43,676 nucleotides of DNA from the NCBI RefSeq assembly GCF_023229695.1, contig NZ_JALNYS010000024.1, positions 1,177 through 44,852 on the forward strand, read 5' to 3'. This document shows positions 30,584 to 38,813 of this stretch, in pieces. The DNA comes from Sulfuricurvum sp. (GTDB taxonomy: Bacteria; Campylobacterota; Campylobacteria; Campylobacterales; Sulfurimonadaceae). The position numbers were made by a program, and so were the translations under genes. A model generated the notes under the pieces. It saw only the letters and a list, made by a program, of their open reading frames with translations, was not told the DNA's origin and did not search any database. Position 1 is the stretch's first letter. Each line of letters begins with the position of its first letter.

Positions 30584-33115
30584 ATGACGTCGCACACAGA
30601 CTCGGCTCTATTCATTCGAACGATTTGGCAAACATTGATTGTATTAATCCTTTTTGCGATTTTTTTCGGTGTTTACGTGTATTCCGAAAAGCAGATTGAT
30701 CGGGCCAACGAAATGCGTTTGTACTCTTTTACTCTTGCGGATGAATTGCGTCAATCTTCGGATGATTTAACGCGAATGGTTCGAACGTATGTCGTAACGG
30801 ACAATCCCATCTATAAAAAACATTATCAAGAGATATTGGATATTCGAAACGGTAGAAAACCGCGTCCGCTGATGTATCAAAACATTTATTGGGATTTGGT
30901 CGGATTGGATGACGAACGTCCACGCCCTTTTGCTTCTTCAACGCTATCTCTACTCGAAAGGATGCGTCAGGCAGGCTTTAGCGAGATCGAATTGGCAAAA
31001 CTTTCGGAAGCTAAAAAAGAATCGGATCTCCTTACCCGGACAGAATATGCCGCCATGAAACTGATCGAGTCCCAAGGGTCGGATTCTCAGAAGATGATCC
31101 AAAAACAAAAAGCCCTCGGACTTTTGCATGACGCAGCGTATCATCAGGCTAAAGCCTCTATTATGAAACCGATTGACGAATTCTATCGCCTTATGAACGA
31201 GCGGACGGTCGCGGCGATTCATACCGCCAAAACGGTCGCTTTAATTTTACGAATTATTTTTGTCCTTATCGGCTTTTTCTTGCTCTTTATGCTATGGAGG
31301 CTGAATCAAACCTTGAATCATATCTTGGGCGGGTCGGTCACGGATGTGCATGATAACATCACCCGGATCGGTGGAGGCGACTTTTCACTTCCGATAGGTA
31401 TTGACGAGAGAGATAAGGGGAGTGTATTGGGATGGTTGAGTGAAATGCAAGGGAGATTGAACGATCTCATCGCCTATAATGAACGGCTTAAACAGCTCTA
31501 CGTTACCTTGAGCCAATGCAACCAAGCCATTGTCCGCTCCAAAAATGAAGGAGAACTTTTCCCTATTCTCTGTCGGAATGCCGTCGATTTCGGCGGTATG
31601 AAAATGGCGTGGATCGGCAAACCGGATCAAGCGGGATCCTTTATTAAACCGGTAGCGTATTATGGGGAGGGAGGAAGCTATCTCGAAGGGTTGATTGTTT
31701 CTGCCGATTCTTCTGATGTATTTGGGCGCGGTCCGACAGGATATGCATTTCATAACCATCGCCCTTTTTGGTGTCAAGATTTTGCGAATGATCCAGCGAC
31801 TGAGCCCTGGCATGAACGGGGAAAAGAGTTTGGCTGGGGTGGTTCTGCCGCCTTGCCGCTTGAATACGGCGGCAAGGTTGTCGCGGTTTTTACCCTTTAT
31901 ACTTCATCGATCAACGCTTTTGATACGTCCACCAAAGAGCTATTGGAAGAGATGGCAAGAGATATCAGCTATGCATTGGAGAGTTTTGAACACGCCATTG
32001 CACATCAAACGGCAGAGCTAAAACTGGCTGAAGAGAAACAGATGACACAAAATTATCTCGATATTATTGTTGAGAGTGAACAATTTTATCGAACGCTCTT
32101 TGCCTCAGTGTATGAAGCGATTGTAATTTTGAATAACACTATGATTATTGACTGTAACGATATGGCTTTGACCCTTTTTGAAACGGAGAGAGACGATTTT
32201 ATTGGGAGAAGTATCCTTGAATACCCTTTGTTGTTTCAAGAAAATGATCTCTCGTATTACCTAGCATCAGCAGAGCAGACAAACATAATAGAGTGCTCAG
32301 TCACGATGAAAAATTCTATAAAAAGTAAAATTATCGAGATCATTATTTCCGGCTTCGGCAATGCAACCGGTAAATTGATTCTAGTCGCACGCGATATAAC
32401 ACAAAAGCTTGAACATGAAAATCTTTTTAAAATGCAGGCGCGTCAAGCACAGTTAGGAGAGATGATTGCAATGATTGCGCATCAATGGCGTCAGCCGTTA
32501 GCCATAATTAATGCCATTGCATCTCAGATCCTTTTGACCGAGATGATGAAAAAAGTGGAGGATAAGTCTCTTATCAACAATCTGATGCACATTGAGGAGC
32601 AATGTGCACATTTATCCCAAACCATTTCGGATTACAGAGAATTGTCCAATCCTAATAAACCGAAAGAACGGATGGCTGTTTCTAAATTGCTCCAACATGC
32701 CGTCAATCTGATGGATCATGCCTTTAAAAACAATGGTGTTGCGTTGAGGCAGATGATTGTCCAAGATCTCGAAGTTGCGACCTATCGTAATGAAGTGGTC
32801 CAGGTCCTCCTGACAATTTTCAAAAACGCGCTTGACGCTTTTGAAGAAAAAAAAATCAACAAACGTATCCTGACGCTCACTCTGGATCATGACGAACAAT
32901 TTGCAATTATTCGGATACACGATAACGCAGGGGGGATAGTACCGGAAGTGAGGGATAGGATATTTACCCCTTATTTTACGACCAAACAGAAAACTAACGG
33001 TACAGGGTTGGGACTTTATATGAGTAAAATAACGATAAAAGAGCGTTGCAACGGTGCACTTGAGGTGAGCAGTGAAGGGGAAGAAACCGTTTTCAGTATT
33101 AAATTGCCGCGATAG
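30584..33115 (+). CDS. HAMP-GAF-PAS sensor histidine kinase
   Basis: An 843-residue kinase. Span 1 ~14-33; a periplasmic helical region ~35-215 containing DELRQSSDDLTRMVRTYVVT and YQEILDIRNGRKPRP, a ligand-sensor opening shared by many Campylobacterota and other kinases and chemoreceptors; span 2 ~218-242; HAMP-like ~245-300; GAF ~305-465 (LCRNAVDFGGMKMAWIG); coiled coil; PAS ~495-610; H-box MIAHQWRQPL with His633; ATPase motifs FKNALDAFE, DNAGGIVPE and GTGLGLYMSK. The last PAS and kinase core closely resemble those of the kinase at 21743. An AAGGAGG ribosome-binding site precedes the ATG. Its cognate regulator is not adjacent downstream. Confidence 0.92.
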   Translation: MTSHTDSALFIRTIWQTLIVLILFAIFFGVYVYSEKQIDRANEMRLYSFTLADELRQSSDDLTRMVRTYVVTDNPIYKKHYQEILDIRNGRKPRPLMYQNIYWDLVGLDDERPRPFASSTLSLLERMRQAGFSEIELAKLSEAKKESDLLTRTEYAAMKLIESQGSDSQKMIQKQKALGLLHDAAYHQAKASIMKPIDEFYRLMNERTVAAIHTAKTVALILRIIFVLIGFFLLFMLWRLNQTLNHILGGSVTDVHDNITRIGGGDFSLPIGIDERDKGSVLGWLSEMQGRLNDLIAYNERLKQLYVTLSQCNQAIVRSKNEGELFPILCRNAVDFGGMKMAWIGKPDQAGSFIKPVAYYGEGGSYLEGLIVSADSSDVFGRGPTGYAFHNHRPFWCQDFANDPATEPWHERGKEFGWGGSAALPLEYGGKVVAVFTLYTSSINAFDTSTKELLEEMARDISYALESFEHAIAHQTAELKLAEEKQMTQNYLDIIVESEQFYRTLFASVYEAIVILNNTMIIDCNDMALTLFETERDDFIGRSILEYPLLFQENDLSYYLASAEQTNIIECSVTMKNSIKSKIIEIIISGFGNATGKLILVARDITQKLEHENLFKMQARQAQLGEMIAMIAHQWRQPLAIINAIASQILLTEMMKKVEDKSLINNLMHIEEQCAHLSQTISDYRELSNPNKPKERMAVSKLLQHAVNLMDHAFKNNGVALRQMIVQDLEVATYRNEVVQVLLTIFKNALDAFEEKKINKRILTLTLDHDEQFAIIRIHDNAGGIVPEVRDRIFTPYFTTKQKTNGTGLGLYMSKITIKERCNGALEVSSEGEETVFSIKLPR

Positions 33116-33144
33116 TTTATCGGATAAATGAATGCACCGTAAGC

Positions 33145-33150
33145 TATAAT
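33145..33150 (+). promoter_or_regulatory. -10 box that implies a leaderless coaX mRNA
   Basis: TATAAT ends only 6 nt before the coaX ATG at 33157. A transcript started from it would begin at or next to the A of the start codon, leaving no leader. No Shine-Dalgarno sequence is present (ACCACC precedes the ATG), which agrees with leaderless translation. Confidence 0.55.
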
Positions 33151-33156
33151 ACCACC

Positions 33157-33765
33157 ATGATATACTGTGATATTGGCAATACCTCGGTTGATGTGTACCG
33201 TGAGGGGAAACGTACGAAGTGGAGGGTAGATGATTTTGATCCCGCGTCGTTAGAGGGTTCGGTCCATTACGTGAGTGTGAACGGTGCGTTTAATGAACGT
33301 CTTCAAGGCTATTCGAATTGGCACGATATGCGCGAATACGTCAGATGGGAGAACTATTATCCGACGATGGGGATGGATCGGATTATGGCATGTGAAGCGG
33401 TTGATGATGGGGTGATCGTCGATGCGGGGAGTGCCATTACCGTTGATGTGGTCAAAGAGGGGAGGTATCAGGGGGGATTTATTTCGCTTGGGCTGCGTGC
33501 GGCGCAGGAAGCGTACGCTAGATTGTCACCGGCATTGGACGTGTCATTTAACTTTGAGGTTGATTTGACTATAATGGCGAAAAATACCCCTGATGCACTT
33601 ACGGTTGGGTTTTTGGCTCCTCTGATTCATGAGATTGAGAGGCTGGGAAAACCGATTTATGTAACCGGAGGCGATGCGCGGCGGATTTCTCTTTTTTTGG
33701 AGGGGTCGGTTGTGGATGAAGCGCTGATCTTCAAAGGGATGAAAAAGCTAATCGAAAAAGGGTAA
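33157..33765 (+). CDS. coaX: Type III pantothenate kinase
   Basis: A 202-residue CoaX, a little shorter than the ~210-260 usual length but typical for Campylobacterota. The ASKHA-fold motifs are present: CDIGNTSVDV (phosphate-binding loop 1), TMGMDRIMA (GxDR) and VDAGSAITVDV. The C-terminal GGDARRISLFL segment closes the fold. It phosphorylates pantothenate, the first step of coenzyme A synthesis, and unlike CoaA is not inhibited by CoA. hisG starts 2 bp after its stop, so the two genes are probably cotranscribed. Confidence 0.93.
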   Translation: MIYCDIGNTSVDVYREGKRTKWRVDDFDPASLEGSVHYVSVNGAFNERLQGYSNWHDMREYVRWENYYPTMGMDRIMACEAVDDGVIVDAGSAITVDVVKEGRYQGGFISLGLRAAQEAYARLSPALDVSFNFEVDLTIMAKNTPDALTVGFLAPLIHEIERLGKPIYVTGGDARRISLFLEGSVVDEALIFKGMKKLIEKG

Positions 33766-33767
33766 GT

Positions 33768-34394
33768 ATGCTGAGTGTCGCATTGCCAAAGGGGCGGATT
33801 GCCGAAGAGACGTTGGAGATTTTCGAATCGATTTTCGGAAGCAGTTTTAAATTCGATGATCGTAAATTGATCTTGCAAACGGAACATTTTAAATTTTTGT
33901 TGGTACGCAATCAAGACGTAGCCACGTATGTCTATCATCAGGCTGCCGATATCGGAGTCGTGGGGCTTGACACCCTTGAAGAGCAGGGACTCGATGTGAT
34001 TCGGCTGCTGGATTTGCAAAAAGGGAAATGCCGTATTGCCATCGGGATGCGTGCGGGTGAGAAGCCCGATTTCACCAAAAGTGAGATCAAAGTCGCGACG
34101 AAGATGGTCAATATCACCAAACGCTATTTTGCCGAACGCGCCGTTGCGGCCGATATTATCAAACTCTACGGATCGATCGAACTCGCACCGCTGGTCGGAT
34201 TGGCCGATATGATCGTGGATGTCGTCGAGACAGGGAGTACGATGAAGCAAAACGGTTTGGAAGTGGTTGAGACGATTATGGAGTCGACCACCCACCTCAT
34301 TGCCAATAAAAACAGCTTTTTTGAAAAAAAAGGGGAAGTTTTGGATCTCTATGAGAAGATCAATACCCTTTTATACCCTGCAAAGCGCCAATAA
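33768..34394 (+). CDS. hisG: ATP phosphoribosyltransferase, short form
   Basis: A 208-residue HisG of the short type, which lacks the C-terminal histidine-binding domain. Conserved blocks: LSVALPKGRIAEETLEIF, VRNQDVATYVYHQAADIGVVG, and the PRPP-binding region ADMIVDVVETGSTMKQNGL. It couples ATP with PRPP to begin histidine synthesis. Short HisG needs the regulatory subunit HisZ, which is not in this window. Campylobacter jejuni has the long form, so this is a difference within the phylum. A 210-bp gap follows, with no other gene visible. Confidence 0.95.
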   Translation: MLSVALPKGRIAEETLEIFESIFGSSFKFDDRKLILQTEHFKFLLVRNQDVATYVYHQAADIGVVGLDTLEEQGLDVIRLLDLQKGKCRIAIGMRAGEKPDFTKSEIKVATKMVNITKRYFAERAVAADIIKLYGSIELAPLVGLADMIVDVVETGSTMKQNGLEVVETIMESTTHLIANKNSFFEKKGEVLDLYEKINTLLYPAKRQ

Positions 34395-34422
34395 TTCTCC
34401 GAAGGTGACCATCTTTGCATCT

Positions 34423-34441
34423 GTATCACTTTGTGTGATAC
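34423..34441 (+). other. Perfect hairpin after hisG
   Basis: GTATCAC (34423-34429), loop TTTGT, GTGATAC (34435-34441). The 7-bp stem is perfect but no T-run follows, so it is not a classic terminator. It may be an operator or RNA-stability structure in the 210-bp gap between hisG and gap. Confidence 0.45.
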
Positions 34442-34559
34442 TGCACCCCTCTTGACCTCTCCCCTTTTTTGGCAAATCCTCTTAGAGGAGGCATAAGTGA
34501 AACAATCTCCCCTATGTTGGGATAAATTTACTGTTTGTAATCCGAATGTAAAGTTTTTT

Positions 34560-34568
34560 TGTTAAAAT
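34560..34568 (+). promoter_or_regulatory. Extended -10 promoter of gap-pgi
   Basis: TG (34560-34561), T, then TAAAAT (34563-34568), directly after seven T residues (34554-34560), 36 nt before the gap start. The T-run plus extended -10 fits Campylobacterota sigma-70 promoters. CAGGAG provides the ribosome-binding site. Confidence 0.55.
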
Positions 34569-34604
34569 AAGATATGTTTAATTTTTTATAAATCAGGAGT
34601 CACT

Positions 34605-35600
34605 ATGGCACTCAAAGTAGCAATTAACGGAACCGGAAGAATCGGAATTATCGTCGCGAAAATTATTGCGGAGCGCAGCGATATCGAATTGGTCGCCCTC
34701 AATACGACCGCAAAACCGGACATGTTAGAATATCTTCTCAAATTTGACAGTGTCCATCGCGGAATTGATGCGAAAGTTATCGATGACAATACGATCGCCA
34801 TCGGTGGCAAAAACGTCAAAATGTTTCGTGAGCGCGATATTGACAAAGTGGATTTCGGGAGTGCGGGTGCTGAAGTAGTGATCGAGTGTACCGGAGTCTT
34901 TTTGGATGTGGAAAGCTGCCAAAAACATTTGAAAAACGGTGTCAGAAAAGTCATCATGTCGGCACCTGCCAAAGATGATGCACCGACGTATGTCTACGGG
35001 GTTAATTCTGATGGATATCTAGGGGAAGCGATTATTTCCAATGCGAGCTGTACCACCAACTGTTTAGGACCGATTTGTAAAGTACTTGACGATGCGTTCG
35101 GGATTGAAAACGGTTTGATGACGACAATTCACTCCTATACGAATGACCAAAACGTTTTGGATGTGAAACACGCTAAAGATCCCCGCCGTGCACGCGCTGC
35201 TGCTTTGAATATGATCCCAACCTCTACGGGAGCGGCCAAGGCGATCGGCAAGGTAATGCCGCATCTGCTTGGAAAACTGAACGGTTATGCGATGCGGGTT
35301 CCGACACCGGATGTTTCGGTCGTCGATTTGACGGTCAACCTTGCGAAATCGGTAACCAAAGAGGAGATTCATGCCGCATTTACCGCAGCAAGCGAGGGGG
35401 CTTTCAAAGGGTTACTAGAAGTGGATAATGAGAAGCGCGTATCGTGCGATTTTATCGGCTCTACCTACAGTGCGACGTACGTACCCGATATGACAAGTGT
35501 CGTGAACGGTAATACCGTGAAGGTCTTAGCCTGGTATGATAATGAGTGGGGATACAGCAGCCGTCTTGTCGATATGACCGTTTTGATCGGTAATCGATAA
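34605..35600 (+). CDS. gap: Glyceraldehyde-3-phosphate dehydrogenase
   Basis: A 331-residue type I GAPDH. N-terminal Rossmann motif INGTGRIGIIVAK; active-site Cys in SNASCTTNCLGP; partner His in TTIHSYTNDQNVLD; then RAAALNMIPTSTGAAKA and the C-terminal WYDNEWGYSSRLVD. It interconverts glyceraldehyde-3-phosphate and 1,3-bisphosphoglycerate. The loop after the second strand reads 'LNTTAKPD' without the usual Asp for strict NAD preference ('VND'), so dual NAD/NADP or gluconeogenic use is possible. The stop overlaps the pgi start by one base. Confidence 0.95.
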   Translation: MALKVAINGTGRIGIIVAKIIAERSDIELVALNTTAKPDMLEYLLKFDSVHRGIDAKVIDDNTIAIGGKNVKMFRERDIDKVDFGSAGAEVVIECTGVFLDVESCQKHLKNGVRKVIMSAPAKDDAPTYVYGVNSDGYLGEAIISNASCTTNCLGPICKVLDDAFGIENGLMTTIHSYTNDQNVLDVKHAKDPRRARAAALNMIPTSTGAAKAIGKVMPHLLGKLNGYAMRVPTPDVSVVDLTVNLAKSVTKEEIHAAFTAASEGAFKGLLEVDNEKRVSCDFIGSTYSATYVPDMTSVVNGNTVKVLAWYDNEWGYSSRLVDMTVLIGNR

Positions 35601-36847
35601 TGCCTCAGTATACGAACCATTTTAATACGAAAACACTGGACCCTCATACCCTTGAACAAGGGTATGAGGCGCTGAAGCGCGAAGCACTCAGCCAAGAGGT
35701 CGGGTATTATACCCTTGCGGCCGATTCGCAGCTTCTCGTAGAGGGGTTGGCTCCCTTGTCCGAAGAGATTGAACGTCATTACCACACCATTGCCGTGATC
35801 GGTATCGGCGGTTCTTCTCTCGGGATCAAAGCCATTGATCGCCTTCTTCGTTCAAAGACTCCCAATGCCAAAAAAATCATTTATCTTGAAAACTCCGATC
35901 CGGTCAGTATCCTGAGTGAAATGTCCCAGATCGATCCGCGACGGACCCTTTTTATGGTGATATCCAAATCGGGCGGTACGGTTGAGACCCTCTCCATATT
36001 TAAACGGCTGATTGTGAGTTTTGATCTGAAAGTGGAACATTCAAAACAGATTATCGTCATCAGCGACGAGGGGTCTATTTTGTCCAAATTTGCCGATGAA
36101 AACACCCTTCGCCGTTTCGTCATACCGGCCAATGTCGGCGGCCGTTTTTCGGTATTGAGTGCGGTGGGGATGGTGCCGCTTACGCTGGCCGGTTTTGATA
36201 CGATGGCTTTGTTAAAAGGGGCCGATGGATTTCTAAACCGATTTTGGAACCGTGAAGAGGAGCATCTGATTCAAAAAGCCTCTTATTATATTTCGAATGC
36301 GCAGAGCATGCCGATCAATGTTTTGTTTGCCTATTCCGATTTATTCGAAGAGTTCGGCAAATGGATCGTGCAGCTGTGGGGGGAATCGTTGGGTAAACGT
36401 AACCGTCAGGGAGAACGGGTCGGTTTGACTCCGATCTCTTTGATCGGATCGGTTGATCAGCACTCTTTTTTACAGCTGATCGTAGAGGGGCCGCTGAATA
36501 AAAGCGTCACCTTTATGCATATCAACCATTCGGAAGAGGCTTTGATGATCCCGGAACTCTCTTTGAAACATCTTGAGAAGAGTGATTTTGTAAATGGGAT
36601 CAGCTTTAATGAATTGATTAATGCCCAATGTCAGGCGACGATGCAAAGCGTTTTGCAAAGCGGTACGAGCGTGGATGAGATTGCATGGGAACGGTTGGAT
36701 GAAGGATCGGTGGGAGAGATGATCCTTTATTATGAGCTTTTGACGTCGTTGGCCGGTGTATTACTGCAGATCAATACCTATGACCAGCCGGGGGTAGAAC
36801 TCGGAAAGCAGATTCTAGCCGGTTATTTTGAAAAACAGATCCCTTAA
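35600..36847 (+). CDS. pgi: Glucose-6-phosphate isomerase, short form
   Basis: A 415-residue phosphoglucose isomerase, shorter than the ~550 of E. coli Pgi but usual for Campylobacterota. Sugar-phosphate-binding SIS blocks: AVIGIGGSSLGIKAID, MVISKSGGTVETLSIF, NVGGRFSVLSAVGMVPL. Downstream are LWGESLGKRNRQGERVGLTP (with the catalytic Glu) and DQHSFLQLIVEGP. It interconverts glucose-6-phosphate and fructose-6-phosphate. In an autotroph the gap-pgi operon would serve gluconeogenesis. The stop codon is part of a hairpin that also covers the stop of the convergent taxis gene. Confidence 0.95.
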   Translation: MPQYTNHFNTKTLDPHTLEQGYEALKREALSQEVGYYTLAADSQLLVEGLAPLSEEIERHYHTIAVIGIGGSSLGIKAIDRLLRSKTPNAKKIIYLENSDPVSILSEMSQIDPRRTLFMVISKSGGTVETLSIFKRLIVSFDLKVEHSKQIIVISDEGSILSKFADENTLRRFVIPANVGGRFSVLSAVGMVPLTLAGFDTMALLKGADGFLNRFWNREEEHLIQKASYYISNAQSMPINVLFAYSDLFEEFGKWIVQLWGESLGKRNRQGERVGLTPISLIGSVDQHSFLQLIVEGPLNKSVTFMHINHSEEALMIPELSLKHLEKSDFVNGISFNELINAQCQATMQSVLQSGTSVDEIAWERLDEGSVGEMILYYELLTSLAGVLLQINTYDQPGVELGKQILAGYFEKQIP

Positions 36848-36863
36848 GCTTACGGCTTAAGGG
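36841..36863. terminator. Bidirectional hairpin spanning both convergent stop codons
   Basis: CCCTTAAGC (36841-36849), loop TTACG, GCTTAAGGG (36855-36863): a perfect 9-bp stem. It contains the pgi stop (36845-36847) and the complementary stop of the MCP gene (36850-36852). It likely ends or protects both transcripts. T-runs are weak, so termination efficiency is uncertain. Confidence 0.6.
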
Positions 36864-38307
36864 ACTTAGCGACCAGATCTTCTTCGGACTCTTTATTCAG
36901 GTTATTCAATAATCCAAAGAGGGTGTTACTGGCATTTTCCATCGATGTGAAATTCGTTATGATCTCCTCTTGATGATGGATTGTGTCATCTTTTTTCTCA
37001 ACAAAAGCCAAATTTTTATAGACTTCTTCATGAACGGCAGTATGCGGTTTTTCGATCCCTCTAAAGCTTGGGAGATGGGAAAAGCGCTCTTTTCCGATAC
37101 CGGTTTCGTACCATTTTCCTAATCGGCAGTTGTGGTGATCGATGAATACGGCCTCTTTGTTTCCGTTAACAATCGATTTATAGGCGTTGGATTTAAACAT
37201 GATATGGTCGATTTTCGCCAACGTAATAAAGGTGGTATTCTCAATAGCCGTTGTCTGTACGGCCGCTTTTTTTGCATCCGAGTTAAACATATGGAGGGTG
37301 TGTCGAAAAGTATCGATCGATTGACTCGATTCATTGGCGATTGCGTTCATCGTTTCTGAATTGGTATAGATTTCGGTCGTATCCTGCTGTAGGGTTTGAA
37401 CGGCGATGGCGATCTCTCCCGTCGCTTTTTGAGTCCGTTCGGCGAGCTTGCGTACCTCATCGGCAACGACGGCAAAGCCTCGTCCGTGTTCGCCGGCCCG
37501 TGCCGCTTCAATCGCCGCATTTAGGGCGAGGAGGTTGGTTTGATCGGCGATGTCTTTGATCAAATTGACAACAGAATTGATTTCACTCGTTTTTTCATTC
37601 AGTGAATGGATCGCATCGGCAGAGACCTGAACCAGTTCGATCAGGCGGCTGAGCTTAACATTGATCCCTTCGAGTTCATTCACCGATTCGGATGAGCTCT
37701 CCGAAGTGGATTGGCTGATCCCGGCAATCGTGTGAAGTCTTTGTATCGTTTTTTGGAGATCTTCTTGAATCACTTCAAGACCGCCGCCGACACCGGTACC
37801 GATTTTACTGATGGAGCTGTTAAGGATCGATTTTTGCATGTACACATGGGATGTGTGCATGGAATTAATAGCCTTGTTGATCAGTGAACTTGCCTCTTTG
37901 TATTCGCCGGTCAGCCCCTGTATCAGAATCTGGCGATAGTAATCATTACGGCTTGCCGCTTCAACCGAGGAACGGATTTCACGGATAAAAACTTCGGTTT
38001 GATCGAGCATATTGTTGATGTGCCAGCACAATTCTCTGAGTTCTCCGCCATCACCGATATGGATAATGCGGTTTTCAAGATGACCGGTTTTGGCATCTTT
38101 AATGACCGTGGTTACTTCATGAATCGTTTTTTGAGAGAGCCTTATATTGATAAAAATAAACCAGGCCAGAGAAAAATTGGCCAGAGTAATGATTCTTACC
38201 CAACTCCATCCCTCCAAAACTGTTTCAACGACCATCCCGACGATAAATAGGGAAATCGAAGCGATATTGGCATAGTGTATTTTAGAGAGAGAGGACAAAT
38301 TCGTCAT
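36850..38307 (-). CDS. CetA-like methyl-accepting protein with CZB domain
   Basis: 485 residues from the start at 38307 (AAGGGGT before it; a longer frame to 38397 lies inside the upstream gene). Two adjacent membrane spans (~11-29 and ~32-52) leave almost no periplasmic part. A HAMP-like region follows, then the chemoreceptor signalling tip (LLALNAAIEAARAGEHGRG, VVADEVRKLAERTQ). The C terminus (~355-460) is a zinc-binding CZB domain: His in IDHIMFKSN, Cys in HHNCRLGKWY and His pair in PHTAVH. It passes signals to CheA. No outside sensor domain plus an upstream PAS protein recalls the CetA/CetB energy-taxis pair of Campylobacter. Confidence 0.88.
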   Translation of the reverse strand: MTNLSSLSKIHYANIASISLFIVGMVVETVLEGWSWVRIITLANFSLAWFIFINIRLSQKTIHEVTTVIKDAKTGHLENRIIHIGDGGELRELCWHINNMLDQTEVFIREIRSSVEAASRNDYYRQILIQGLTGEYKEASSLINKAINSMHTSHVYMQKSILNSSISKIGTGVGGGLEVIQEDLQKTIQRLHTIAGISQSTSESSSESVNELEGINVKLSRLIELVQVSADAIHSLNEKTSEINSVVNLIKDIADQTNLLALNAAIEAARAGEHGRGFAVVADEVRKLAERTQKATGEIAIAVQTLQQDTTEIYTNSETMNAIANESSQSIDTFRHTLHMFNSDAKKAAVQTTAIENTTFITLAKIDHIMFKSNAYKSIVNGNKEAVFIDHHNCRLGKWYETGIGKERFSHLPSFRGIEKPHTAVHEEVYKNLAFVEKKDDTIHHQEEIITNFTSMENASNTLFGLLNNLNKESEEDLVAKSLKP

Positions 38308-38770
38308 ACGATACCCCTTTTTCGTGTAAGATTTGATTGAGTACCGCTTCCGAAGCGCCCATTCCGCCGACACGCTCTTTTTGAAGCAGCATGGCATACA
38401 GCGGTATGATCACATCGAGTGCTTTTTTGGAAGGTTTGCGCCGAACGGAGTGGTAATTGCTGATTTGACGATTGCGGTCAAAGGAGGGGGTTACGTGGGC
38501 GAATACCCAGTAAAAATCGCCGTTTTTTGTTTTATTTTTGACGTAAGCAAAAATCTCTTTCCCCTCTTTGATCGTGGACCAAAGGAGCTTGAAAACAACG
38601 GCAGGCATATCTTCATGCCGAAGTATATTGTGGGGCTGATCGATAAGTTCTTCTTCCTCATATCCGGCCATATGAAGAAACAGGGCATTACCGTAGGTAA
38701 TTTTCCCTTTTAAATCGGTTTTAGAGACAATAAATTCCTCTTCACCGAAAGTCAATTCTTTGTTTGCCAT
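38282..38770 (-). CDS. CetB/Aer-like PAS sensor protein
   Basis: A 162-residue cytoplasmic protein, nearly all one PAS domain (~10-120): FIVSKTDLKGKITYGNALF, NILRHEDMPAVVFKLLW and NGDFYWVFAHVTP. This is the Aer/CetB type, which holds FAD and senses redox state; 'RH.DMP..vF..lW' and 'NGD.YWV.A' are its hallmarks. A ~40-residue helical tail follows. The gene overlaps the chemoreceptor gene by 26 bp, so the two are coupled and probably form one receptor. FAD binding is inferred from family resemblance. Confidence 0.88.
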   Translation of the reverse strand: MANKELTFGEEEFIVSKTDLKGKITYGNALFLHMAGYEEEELIDQPHNILRHEDMPAVVFKLLWSTIKEGKEIFAYVKNKTKNGDFYWVFAHVTPSFDRNRQISNYHSVRRKPSKKALDVIIPLYAMLLQKERVGGMGASEAVLNQILHEKGVSYDEFVLSL

Positions 38771-38813
38771 AAAGTTCCTCTCTGCTATAAAAATTTTTCA
38801 TAAATGCGTTTCG

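Noticed and set aside
24622..33115. Phage or integrative element carrying the signalling genes
   Set aside because: Codon use and gene style match the rest of the window, no integrase or attachment repeats flank the locus, and the Xer gene at 20693 is linked to housekeeping genes.
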